Positions 33,200 through 41,197 of a stretch of DNA of 64,000 nucleotides are shown one piece after another (the first letter of the stretch is position 1; every line of letters starts with the position of its first letter). The position numbers and the translations under genes were made by a program. Under the pieces are notes generated by a model that worked only from the letters and a program-made list of their open reading frames with translations, had not been told where the DNA came from and made no database searches. The stretch spans positions 744,001-808,000 of the forward strand of contig OZ252146.1 in the NCBI GenBank assembly GCA_965248735.1, given 5' to 3'. Source of the stretch: Aldehydirespirator sp965248735 (GTDB taxonomy: Bacteria; Actinomycetota; Acidimicrobiia; Acidimicrobiales; Aldehydirespiratoraceae).

Positions 33200-34346
33200 C
33201 GGGACCGCCTCCGGCGCCCACGGCCGCCACCTCGCAGTCGGCCACCTGGATATTGGCCGTGCCCCGCAGCTGCATGATCGCCTCGTGCAGGTGGCCGAAG
33301 CCGTGCAGCCGGCCTGCGGAGAGCTGGCCGCCGGAGGTGTTGAGCGGCACAGGCCCGGCCGGGGCGATGTTGGCGCCGCCCTCCACGAAGGCTCCGCTCT
33401 CGCCCTTGCCGCAAAAGCCCATGGCCTCGATCCAGGCCAGGGTGAGCCAGCTGAACCCGTCGTAGAGCTGGGCGGTGTCCACATCGTCGACGGTCAACTC
33501 GGTGCGCTCCCACATGGAGGCCGCGGTGTGGCGCATCATCATCGACGTCAGGTCGTCGAACTGGTCCCATGAGGGCCGGCCCCGGATGGCGGTGCCCATG
33601 GAGTTGATGCCGACCGCGCCCGCGGGCGCGCCGGGCGCGTGGTCGCGATGCGAGACCACCACCGCGGTGGAGCCGTCGCAGGGCACGTCGCAGTCGTACA
33701 GGCACAGCGGGTCGCTGATCATGCGCACCGCCAGGTAGTCGTCGATGGTCATGGGCTCGGTGTAAATGGCCTGGGGATTGGCCGCCGCGTTGGCCCGACC
33801 ATTAACGGCGATGGCACCGAGCTGGGTGCGGGTGGTGCCGTAATCGTGCATGTGGCGGCGGGCGTAGCAGGCGACCCAGCACGCTGCGGACGTCGCGCCG
33901 TAGGGGATCATGAACTGGAACGGGCCGGCCGAGCCGGCCATCCCGCCCCCTCCGCCGATGCCCCCGCCGCCGGGGCGCAGGGGTCCGCCGCTGCCCTCCA
34001 CCACGGTGCGGAACACCAGCACGTGGCGGGCCAGCCCGGCCGCCACCGCCAGCACGGCGTTGTGGACCGCGCCCAGCGGCCCGGCCGTCTCGACGCCGGC
34101 GCTGCGCCAGTTGAGCGACAGCCGCAGCGCCTCGTGCAGCTCGGCTCCCATGGCCCCGCCGAACGAGCCCCCGAAACCGGGGTAGGTGGATACGCCGTCT
34201 ATGTCGGCCGTGGTGAGCCCGGCGTCTTCGATGGCCCGCAGCGCGGCCTCGACCGTGAGGTCGATGCCGCTGCGGTACAGCCGGCGGCCTATGTCGGACT
34301 GGGCCGTCCCGCTGATGATGGCCCGCCGCTCGAGAGGCTCGCCCAT
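33162..34346 (-). CDS. thiolase-like protein lacking the nucleophilic Cys (Ltp2-like aldolase candidate)
   Basis: A 394-residue thiolase-fold protein. Where thiolases carry the acyl-accepting Cys, it reads VETAGPLGAVHNA, with no Cys. The LYDGFSWLT segment and the C-terminal LHGFGHLHEAIMQLRG loop match SCP-x thiolase relatives. Absence of the Cys and the adjacent DUF35 gene are features of the Ltp2/ChsH2 type, which performs retro-aldol cleavage of a hydroxylated steroid or branched acyl-CoA. A Gly-rich insertion (about residues 125-137) is unusual. ATG 34346 is 26 bases downstream of an inverted repeat shared with the ACAD at 6583. Confidence 0.82.
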   Translation of the reverse strand: MGEPLERRAIISGTAQSDIGRRLYRSGIDLTVEAALRAIEDAGLTTADIDGVSTYPGFGGSFGGAMGAELHEALRLSLNWRSAGVETAGPLGAVHNAVLAVAAGLARHVLVFRTVVEGSGGPLRPGGGGIGGGGGMAGSAGPFQFMIPYGATSAACWVACYARRHMHDYGTTRTQLGAIAVNGRANAAANPQAIYTEPMTIDDYLAVRMISDPLCLYDCDVPCDGSTAVVVSHRDHAPGAPAGAVGINSMGTAIRGRPSWDQFDDLTSMMMRHTAASMWERTELTVDDVDTAQLYDGFSWLTLAWIEAMGFCGKGESGAFVEGGANIAPAGPVPLNTSGGQLSAGRLHGFGHLHEAIMQLRGTANIQVADCEVAAVGAGGGPETGCLLLTRGPS

Positions 34347-34371
34347 CAGCGGACCCTCCAGCGTTCTCCCG

Positions 34372-34418
34372 ATATTTCAGTAGTTATGCTCGATATACAA
34401 GCACAACTACTGAAATTT
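34372..34418. promoter_or_regulatory. 47-bp inverted repeat, copy 2
   Basis: Arms atatttcagtagttatgctc and aagcacaactactgaaattt (17 of 20 complementary) around a 7-base loop. Copy 1 is at 7954-8000. Both lie just upstream of a minus-strand CoA-metabolism gene and just downstream of another minus-strand gene. Confidence 0.8.
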
Positions 34419-34443
34419 GGTTGCAGCGGAGCAGCGGCCAATG

Positions 34444-35172
34444 TCATCTGGCTGCTCCCGATTCGAACAGGCGGGACTCCAGCACTGCTCCGGCGTCCGC
34501 GGTCGGTCCCTGCCAGGCGATCAGCCCATGCTCGAGGACCGCGGCCCGGTCGCACAACTTCAGGGCGTGGCCCACTTGCTGCTCCACGATCAGCAGGGCC
34601 GTGCCCGCGGCCCGAATCTTCGACAGGGTCTCGAACACCTGATCCACGACCATGGGCGCCAGGCCCAACGACAACTCGTCGGCGATCAGCAGCCGGGGCG
34701 ACTCCACCAGCACCCGGGCCAGCGACAGCATCCGCTGCTCGCCCCCCGACAGGGTGCCGGCTAGCTGGCCGCGGCGATCGCGCAGCCGAGGGAACAGCCC
34801 GTAGGCCCGGTCCAGGGCGTCGTCCACGCCGGATCGTCCAAAGGCCCGGTGGAACGACAACGCCAGGTTCTCCTCCACGCTGAGGGTGGCAAACACCGAG
34901 CGGCCCTCGGGCGCGTGGGCCACCCCGGCCCGCACGAACCGCCACGCCACCGGCCCGCCTGGTCCGATCTCGGCTCCGTCCACCAGCACCGACCCGCGAC
35001 TGGGCGCCAGCAGGCCGCTGGCCACCCGGGCCAGGGTGGTCTTGCCGGCCCCGTTGGCGCCGACCAGGGCGACGGCATCACCGGCTCCGACCGTGAGCGA
35101 CACGCCGAACAGCGCCCGGAACGGGCCGTAGCCGGCCTCCACGCCGCGCAGCTCGAGGATGGGCGAACTCAC
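34444..35172 (-). CDS. livF: branched-chain amino acid-type ABC transporter ATPase (LivF)
   Basis: A 242-residue ATPase: Walker A GANGAGKTTL (about residues 39-48), signature LSGGEQRML, Walker B LLIADEL. It energises the importer together with LivG at the cytosolic face. GTG 35172 overlaps the LivG stop by four bases (GTGA). In this transporter family substrates include branched-chain amino acids, amides, urea and aromatic or short acids, so the name does not fix the substrate. The neighbours suggest an acid destined for CoA-dependent catabolism. Confidence 0.92.
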   Translation of the reverse strand: MSSPILELRGVEAGYGPFRALFGVSLTVGAGDAVALVGANGAGKTTLARVASGLLAPSRGSVLVDGAEIGPGGPVAWRFVRAGVAHAPEGRSVFATLSVEENLALSFHRAFGRSGVDDALDRAYGLFPRLRDRRGQLAGTLSGGEQRMLSLARVLVESPRLLIADELSLGLAPMVVDQVFETLSKIRAAGTALLIVEQQVGHALKLCDRAAVLEHGLIAWQGPTADAGAVLESRLFESGAAR

Positions 35173-35936
35173 GAGACCTCGAAGCTACCCAGGTAGGCCC
35201 GCCTGACCGCGGGATCGGCCAGCACGTCCGCGGTCGGTCCCTCCGCGATGATCGCGCCCGAGTCGAGAACGTAGCTGCGCTCGGTGAAGTCGGCCACCAG
35301 CGCCACGTCGTGCTCCACCAGCAGCACGGCATACCCCTTGGTGTCCTGGACGGCCCGCAGGGTGGCGGCCAGAGCCTGTGTCTCATCGCGGTCCAGTCCC
35401 GACGACGGCTCGTCGAGCAGCAGGATCTGGGGGCCGGTCATCAGCGCCCGCCCGGCCTCCACCAGCCGGCTCTGGCCCAGGCTCAGCGACTCGACCGGCT
35501 TGTCGGCCAGCTCGGCGATGCCCAGCAGTTCCAGCACCTCGTCGCAGGCGGCGACCTCTTCCGGCCTCGGACCGCCCCGGCCGGTGAGGTCCTTCCAGAA
35601 GGCGCCGGTGCCGTTGCGGATGCGCTCAGCAATCAACAGGTGCTCCCGCACGGTGGTGTCGCTGAACAGCTCCACCCGCTGGAACGTGCGGCCCATCCCG
35701 GCTCGGGCCCGCCGGTGGACCGGCCATCTGCCAACATCGACCCCGTTGAGCATCACCTGCCCCGAGTCGGGCCGCAAGATCCCGAGCAGGCAGTTGAACA
35801 GCGTGGTCTTGCCGGCGCCATTTGGCCCGATCAGGCCCACCCGCTCGCCAGCACGCACGCTGATGCTCACGTCGTCGAGGGCGCGGATGCCCGAGAAGGT
35901 CATGCTCAACCCCACGGCTTCAAGCAGGGCGCTCAC
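35169..35936 (-). CDS. livG: branched-chain amino acid-type ABC transporter ATPase (LivG)
   Basis: A 255-residue ATPase with Walker A GPNGAGKTTLF, a signature that reads LSLGQSRLVE in place of LSGGQ, Walker B ILLLDEPSSGLD and H-loop VEHD. The C-terminal tail (DPAVRRAYLG) is the LivG-type BCA_ABC_TP_C motif. GTG 35936 overlaps the stop of the 119-residue repeat ORF (GTGA). That ORF begins with the same residues (MSALL) as LivG. Confidence 0.92.
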   Translation of the reverse strand: MSALLEAVGLSMTFSGIRALDDVSISVRAGERVGLIGPNGAGKTTLFNCLLGILRPDSGQVMLNGVDVGRWPVHRRARAGMGRTFQRVELFSDTTVREHLLIAERIRNGTGAFWKDLTGRGGPRPEEVAACDEVLELLGIAELADKPVESLSLGQSRLVEAGRALMTGPQILLLDEPSSGLDRDETQALAATLRAVQDTKGYAVLLVEHDVALVADFTERSYVLDSGAIIAEGPTADVLADPAVRRAYLGSFEVS

Positions 35937-36292
35937 GCCAGAGCCCCCTCGTCAGGCCAGGACACCAACAGCGCACTCATCCTGCAGCCCCCTCGCGATC
36001 CCCCAACCAGCAGTTTGCTACGGGCCGCGAAGAGCGGCGCTTGCCACGCGGCACCTGACACCGGCGTCGCACCGCAGCCTTCACCCGCGCCCGACACCGG
36101 CGTCGCACCGCAGCCTTCACCCGCGCCCGACACCGGCGTCGCACCGCAGCCTTCACCCGCGCCCGACACCGGCGTCGCACCGCAGCCTTCACCCGCGCCT
36201 GACACCAACAGCGCACCGCAGCCTTCACCCGCGCCCGACACCGGCGTCGCACCGCAGCCTTCACCCGCGCCTGACACCAACAGCGCACTCAT
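35933..36292 (-). CDS. bridging 119-residue repeat ORF between permease and LivG
   Basis: Starts ATG overlapping the permease TGA (ATGA) and ends TGA overlapping the LivG GTG (GTGA). It opens MSALLVSGAGEGCG, copies LivG's first residues, and continues as 12-residue repeats (ATPVSGAGEGCG) encoded by a 36-bp minisatellite, then a second MSALLVSW near its end. It looks like an expanded duplication of the LivG start that keeps ribosomes moving between the genes. Whether a stable peptide results is not known. Confidence 0.55.
   Translation of the reverse strand: MSALLVSGAGEGCGATPVSGAGEGCGALLVSGAGEGCGATPVSGAGEGCGATPVSGAGEGCGATPVSGAGEGCGATPVSGAAWQAPLFAARSKLLVGGSRGGCRMSALLVSWPDEGALA
36054..36290. 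repeat. 36-bp minisatellite, 6 copies plus partial
   Basis: Units of acaccggcgtcgcaccgcag followed by ccttcacccgcgcccg, with two copies carrying accaacagcgc. Length is a multiple of three and the minus frame stays open across all copies. Confidence 0.95.
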
Positions 36293-38343
36293 GCCACGGC
36301 CCCTTCCCGGGCCTCAAGCCAGCGGTTGATGCGGGCCGACGCCCGGCGCTTGCCGTGCTCCACCAAGCCCTCGGGATGGCGAGCGAACTGCATCGCCATC
36401 AGCCCGAACAGCACCAGCCGCCAGCTTCCCGAGATGGGGAAGAAGCCGGGCAGATGATCCTCGCCCCGCAGGATCCAGGCCAGCAGCTCACCCTGGAGGA
36501 TCAGCGGCTCGAACAGAGCGAAAGCAGCACCAGCCGTGATGGCGCCCTCCACCGTGCGGGCCCCCAGCGCGACCACGACCGCCAGCCAGAACAGGGCGGT
36601 GACCGGGCCGAAGCTGACCGAGTAGTTCACGTTCTGCTGGTGCATCGACAGCAGCGCCCCGCCCAGCCCGGCGATGGCCGCCGACACAGTGAACGCCACG
36701 ATGCGGGCCCGGGCCGCGGAGATGCCGATCGACGCCGCGGCCACCTCGCTGCCCCGCAGGGCGGCAAGGGTCCGCCCGATCGTGCCGTCACGCAACTGGA
36801 TGACCACGACCGACACCACCACCAGCACGATCACCGCCAGCACCAGGAAGGCCCGGTCGCTGGCGAAGTCGATGGGGCCGAGCAGCGGCCGGGGCACCCG
36901 GGTGCCAGTGAGCAGCGCGGTGGACCCGCCCCCGACCCAGGAGAACTTCACCATCACCGCGTCGAAGAAGAATGCGAAGGCCAGGGTGGCGATAGCCAGC
37001 CACACCCCGCCCAGCCGCAGCACGGGCAGCGAAAGCACGGCCCCGACCGCGGCGGCGGCCACGGCTCCCAGCAGCGCCGCAGCCAGAACGGACATGTCGA
37101 AGCGGTCTGCCATCTGGAACACCATGAAGCCGCCGATCGCGCCGAAGGTGCCCTGGCACAGCGAGATCTGCCCGGCCATGCCGGTGATCACCGTCAACGA
37201 GAAGCAGATCACCGACATGATCACCGCGGTGGTGACTAGGTGCATCCACAGCACGTCGGCCCGGAACCACACCACCAACCCGACAACCGTCACGAAGAAC
37301 ACGCCCAAGAGCCGGGTGAACAGGGTGAGCTTGGGGTGCCGCTCCAGCGCAGCCAGCGCTGGAGGCGGCGGATCGACGCCCGCCAGCGGGTCGGAGGCCT
37401 CCCTCTGTCGGCCGATGGCCCGCCACAGCACCAGGATCCCGAACAGCACCACGAACGGCAGCGACGGGGTCAGGTTCTCCTGGAACGGCCTCAGCCACGT
37501 GTGGTCGTCGGACCAGCGGGGCAGGAACGTGTTGAACAACGCGATGAACCAGCCCAGGCTGAGCCCGCCGACCAGTGCCCGGGGCAGGCTCACCAGCTTC
37601 CCCACCGCGGCCGCGGCCACCGCGATCACCACCAGCGTGAAGAAGTCCGTGGAGCTGAGCGAGTTGAAGCGGGGGGCGATAAGCACCCCGGCCATCCCCG
37701 CGAACGTGCTCGACAGGGCCCAGGCGAACGCGGAGGTGCGGTCGGCGTTGATGCCGCTCAGTTCGGTCATGCGGGGGCTCTCCACCACCGCCCGCATGGC
37801 CAGGCCCAGCATGGTGAAGCGGAACAGCGCGCCCAGCAGCAGCGTGCCAGCCAAGACCACGGCCATCATTGCCAGCTCGTCGCGGTTGAACCGGTACACG
37901 CCGAAGGGGTCGTAGAAGACGCGAGCGCCGTCGGGCATGATGCCAGTGATCTGGCGACCGGCCACCGCGGTGAACCGGGCCGCCAGGTTGAACAGCTCGG
38001 GCAGGGCCACGCTCAAGCCGATGGCGACAACTAGCTTGGACACCGCCGAGGCGGTGCGCAGGTGCCGGAAGATCAGCCGCTCGAGCACCAGGCCCACCAG
38101 CGGTGCGAGCACGAACACCGACACGACCAGGGCCGTCCACTTGGGCCAGCCCCACAGAGTGTGGGCTTTGAAGTACATCGCCGCCGAGATGTAGGCCTGG
38201 GCGCCGAAGGCGAGGTTGAACACGCCCGAGGTCTTGTAGGTGAGCACGAAGCCGAGCGCTATCAGGGCGTACACCGCGCCGGGCGGCGTGCCCTGCAGGA
38301 GGCCGCGGAACAGGTTCTCGAAGAAGCTGGCGGCGAGCATCAC
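36289..38343 (-). CDS. fused LivH-LivM branched-chain-type ABC permease
   Basis: A 684-residue membrane protein. Residues 1-300 are a LivH-like permease (GTPPGAVYALIALGFVLTYK, then ELSGINADR, the EAA-like coupling loop). Residues 340-660 are LivM-like (ITGMAGQISLCQGTFGAIGGF, then LRGSEVAAASIGI, the second coupling loop). These are usually two genes; fusion fixes one-to-one stoichiometry. The GTG at 38343 overlaps the last of three 7-residue microORFs (GTGA). Its own TGA overlaps the bridging ORF to LivG. Confidence 0.9.
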   Translation of the reverse strand: MMLAASFFENLFRGLLQGTPPGAVYALIALGFVLTYKTSGVFNLAFGAQAYISAAMYFKAHTLWGWPKWTALVVSVFVLAPLVGLVLERLIFRHLRTASAVSKLVVAIGLSVALPELFNLAARFTAVAGRQITGIMPDGARVFYDPFGVYRFNRDELAMMAVVLAGTLLLGALFRFTMLGLAMRAVVESPRMTELSGINADRTSAFAWALSSTFAGMAGVLIAPRFNSLSSTDFFTLVVIAVAAAAVGKLVSLPRALVGGLSLGWFIALFNTFLPRWSDDHTWLRPFQENLTPSLPFVVLFGILVLWRAIGRQREASDPLAGVDPPPPALAALERHPKLTLFTRLLGVFFVTVVGLVVWFRADVLWMHLVTTAVIMSVICFSLTVITGMAGQISLCQGTFGAIGGFMVFQMADRFDMSVLAAALLGAVAAAAVGAVLSLPVLRLGGVWLAIATLAFAFFFDAVMVKFSWVGGGSTALLTGTRVPRPLLGPIDFASDRAFLVLAVIVLVVVSVVVIQLRDGTIGRTLAALRGSEVAAASIGISAARARIVAFTVSAAIAGLGGALLSMHQQNVNYSVSFGPVTALFWLAVVVALGARTVEGAITAGAAFALFEPLILQGELLAWILRGEDHLPGFFPISGSWRLVLFGLMAMQFARHPEGLVEHGKRRASARINRWLEAREGAVA

Positions 38344-38403
38344 GGGCTGGAAGCGGAGATCACGGGCTGGCGAGGGACATCACGGTGTGGCGACGGACAT
38401 CAC
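38340..38403 (-). other. three stop/start-coupled 7-residue microORFs before the permease
   Basis: On the minus strand GTG at 38403, 38383 and 38363 open ORFs VMSVATP, VMSLASP and VISASSP. Each ends in TGA overlapping the next GTG (GTGA), and the last overlaps the permease GTG at 38343, whose protein begins VMLAAS. Spacing is exactly 20 bases (2 modulo 3). These are degenerate duplicates of the permease start. Confidence 0.8.
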
Positions 38404-38405
38404 GG

Positions 38406-39042
38406 GATGGAAGTCACCGACGCGAGACCACGAGATGGAAGTCACCGACGCGAGACCACGAGATGGAAGTCACCGACGCGAGACCACGAGATGGAAGTCA
38501 CCGACGCGAGACCACGAGATGGAAGTCACCGACGCGAGACCACGAGATGGAAGTCACCGACGCGAGACCACGAGATGGAAGTCACCGACGCGAGACCACG
38601 AGATGGAAGTCACCGACGCGAGACCACGAGATGGAAGTCACCGACGCGAGACCACGAGATGGAAGTCACCGACGCGAGACCACGAGATGGAAGTCACCGA
38701 CGCGAGACCACGAGATGGAAGTCACCGACGCGAGACCACGAGATGGAAGTCACCGACGCGAGACCACGAGATGGAAGTCACCGACGCGAGACCACGAGAT
38801 GGAAGTCACCGACGCGAGACCACGAGATGGAAGTCACCGACGCGAGACCACGAGATGGAAGTCACCGACGCGAGACCACGAGATGGAAGTCACCGACGCG
38901 AGACCACGAGATGGAAGTCACCGACGCGAGACCACGAGATGGAAGTCACCGACGCGAGACCACGAGATGGAAGTCACCGACGCGAGACCACGAGATGGAA
39001 GTCACCGACGCGAGACCACGAGATGGAAGTCACCGACGCGAG
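38406..39042. repeat. 28-bp minisatellite, 22 full copies plus partial
   Basis: Perfect or nearly perfect units gatggaagtcaccgacgcga + gaccacga fill the 735-base gap between the solute-binding protein and the permease. No spacers separate them, so this is not CRISPR. On the minus strand each unit has a GTGA. A GTG in unit n reads 19 codons and stops at a TGA overlapping the GTG of unit n+2 (2 x 28 = 56, again 2 modulo 3), so two interleaved chains of coupled ORFs run toward the permease. Confidence 0.95.
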
Positions 39043-39078
39043 CCCGGCACCGCGTAATGGTCGCTAGCGGGCGGGGGA

Positions 39079-40671
39079 TCAGCCCGAGAAGTTGGTGGGG
39101 GTGGGCTCGGACCATCCCTCGGCGTCGTTGGGCCAGCACATCCACGGCTCGGGCTGGAATCCGACGAAGGCGCCGCCCTCCATCCTCACGTAAGACACGC
39201 ACTCGAGCTTGTAATCATTGAGGTGCTCGCCCTCGACGACCGCCCAGTGCTGGCGGCTCCAGTCGATCGGGTTGATCAGGCCGTCGGCGCCGTAGGTGAT
39301 CTGGTTCAGCGAGTCGATGATCGAACCCCGGTCGAAGGCGGGCCCGGCCTCCAGCAACCCGGTGACGAAGAGATCGGCGTTGATCCACCCGACCATGGTC
39401 TGCTCGGCCACCGGACCGCCGTTGGCCGGAACCCACTGGTGATAGGCGTCGCTCAGGCCGCTGTCCACGTCGTACTCGAAGGCGGCGAACAGCACCAGCA
39501 CGTAGTCGCCGTCGAACAGCGATCCCGCGTTGGCCACGAACTCGGCGTTGTAGGAGTTGGGATGCAGCATCTTGATCTGATCGCGCACGCCCTGGCGCTC
39601 CAGCTCCTGGGCCAGGGTGAGCATGGCGTTGAGGTCCATGCAGGTGACGATGAAGTCCACGCCGGCGTCGATCATCTGGGTCACCTCGGGCCCGACGCCG
39701 TTGGGCAGGCCGTAGGCGATGTCGTCGTTGAGGTAGGCCACCTCGATGCCCAGGTCGGCGCTGTAAAGCTCGATGGAGTCGGCGAAGGACTTGGCGCACA
39801 CCTTGGAGTTGGCCGATATGCCGTATCCCAGCGACGCCACCCGGGTGCCGCCCGCCTGCGACACCAGCCACGGGAGCCCGCGCTGGGTGCATGTGGGACA
39901 GCCGATCACGAAGTTGCTGAAGAGGTTGTCCCGATTGATCGACTGGGTCCCGTCGATGTTCCACACGAACGTGGGAACGCCGGCGTTGCTGAGGTCGCCC
40001 CACCCCAAGGCGAGCAGGGTGGCCTGGAACGAAGCCAGCGTGTCGTTGTCGGCAACCACCTTCAGGGCCCGGTCCTTGTTGAAGCCCAGCTCGTCGTCGA
40101 GGATCTCGCCGATCACGAGTTGCCGGCCGTACACGCCGCCCGCGTCGTTGATGTAGTCGAAGTAGGACTGGATTCCGGTGACGAAGCAGTCCAGGATGCA
40201 GGTTCCCAGCGGGTTGTTCGCCTTGGTGCCCACGACGTTGACCCGGATCTCGTCGTCGGTGACGCCGGGCACGCCTTCGAGGGCGACGAACTCGTGGCGC
40301 TGCGGGTAGGGGTCGACCGGCTCTTCGACGACGGGCTCGGTCGTGGTCGGCTCGGCGGGCTCATCGGGCTCGGAAGCGTCCGGCTCAGGTGTGTCCGGCT
40401 CGGGTGTGTCCGGCTCGGCAGCCTCGTCGGGGATGCCCGGCTTGGGAACGGCCGGCTCGGTGAGCTCGTCCGACTCGGGCTCCGGCGCGGGAGCCTCGTC
40501 GGGGGTGTCCGGCTCGGCGGTATCGGACGCGGTGGTGGCGGGTGCGGTCGTTGCAGGAGCGGCGGTGTCGGGGGCCGGTGCGGCTCCGTCACCACTGGGG
40601 CTGTTGCCGCAAGCCGCAGCCAGCATGACCATCGCGCAGAGCACCGCGGGTGTGCGTCGGCTTCGGAACAT
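39079..40671 (-). CDS. ABC transporter substrate-binding lipoprotein (branched-chain type)
   Basis: A 530-residue periplasmic-binding-protein type 1 lipoprotein. The signal peptide ends in the lipobox LAAACG (Cys about residue 21). A low-complexity Asp/Glu/Pro/Thr linker (residues 25-120, with EPDTPEPDTPEP) spaces the domain from the membrane. The Peripla_BP_6 domain starts near GVTDDEIRVNVVGT and includes DYINDAGGVYGRQL. ATG 40671 is preceded by GGAGGGAGCA. It heads the importer operon, separated from the permease by the 28-bp array. Several Cys pairs in the domain may form disulphides. Confidence 0.9.
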   Translation of the reverse strand: MFRSRRTPAVLCAMVMLAAACGNSPSGDGAAPAPDTAAPATTAPATTASDTAEPDTPDEAPAPEPESDELTEPAVPKPGIPDEAAEPDTPEPDTPEPDASEPDEPAEPTTTEPVVEEPVDPYPQRHEFVALEGVPGVTDDEIRVNVVGTKANNPLGTCILDCFVTGIQSYFDYINDAGGVYGRQLVIGEILDDELGFNKDRALKVVADNDTLASFQATLLALGWGDLSNAGVPTFVWNIDGTQSINRDNLFSNFVIGCPTCTQRGLPWLVSQAGGTRVASLGYGISANSKVCAKSFADSIELYSADLGIEVAYLNDDIAYGLPNGVGPEVTQMIDAGVDFIVTCMDLNAMLTLAQELERQGVRDQIKMLHPNSYNAEFVANAGSLFDGDYVLVLFAAFEYDVDSGLSDAYHQWVPANGGPVAEQTMVGWINADLFVTGLLEAGPAFDRGSIIDSLNQITYGADGLINPIDWSRQHWAVVEGEHLNDYKLECVSYVRMEGGAFVGFQPEPWMCWPNDAEGWSEPTPTNFSG

Positions 40672-40792
40672 TGCTCCCTCCCGGAATCGCGTAGAAACGG
40701 CCGCCCTCGACGCGAGACTCTCCGGCACACGGCGCGGGCGGCGATCGTTGCCCCCAATCATGGCAGACGCGGCTCAAGCCGGAAACCTCGCC

Positions 40793-41130
40793 GCCGATGA
40801 TGGTCAGAAATGTCAGACGGTGACCGCCGATGATGGTCAGAAATGTCAGACGGTGACCGCCGATGATGGTCAGCAATGTCAGACGGTGACCGCCGATGAT
40901 GGTCAGCGACGTCAGACGGTGACCGCAGATGATGGTCAGCGACGTCAGACGGTGACCGCCGATGATGGTCAGCAATGTCAGACGGTGACCGCCGATGATG
41001 GTCAGCGACGTCAGACGGTGACCGCAGATGATGGTCAGCAATGTCAGACGGTGACCGCCGATGATGGCTGGCGACGTCAGACGGTGACCGCCGATGATGG
41101 TCAGCGACATCGGGCGGTGACCGCCGATGG
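40793..41130. repeat. 33-bp minisatellite, 10 copies plus partial
   Basis: Ten units gccgatgatggtcagaaatg + tcagacggtgacc with single-base variants, between the divergent solute-binding protein and ACAD genes. Unit length is a multiple of three. The plus frame (TADDGQ-CQTV, 11 residues) is open and continuous with the ACAD at 41198, with a GTG in each unit. A second frame gives 8-residue MMVRNVRR-type ORFs ending at GTGA. Confidence 0.95.
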
Positions 41131-41197
41131 TGCCATCGAGAGCCGGGGCTGTGGCGGCCCGCGGATACAGTCGGGCCGATGGAGGCGGGGTGACGGT

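Noticed and set aside
38406..39042. Possible CRISPR array (28-bp repeats)
   Set aside because: The units are directly contiguous with no spacers and no cas genes are nearby; it is a minisatellite.
38062..39221. Three long overlapping plus-strand frames across the 28-bp array
   Set aside because: A 28-bp unit without stops on that strand is open in all three frames automatically; the flanking genes are on the minus strand.
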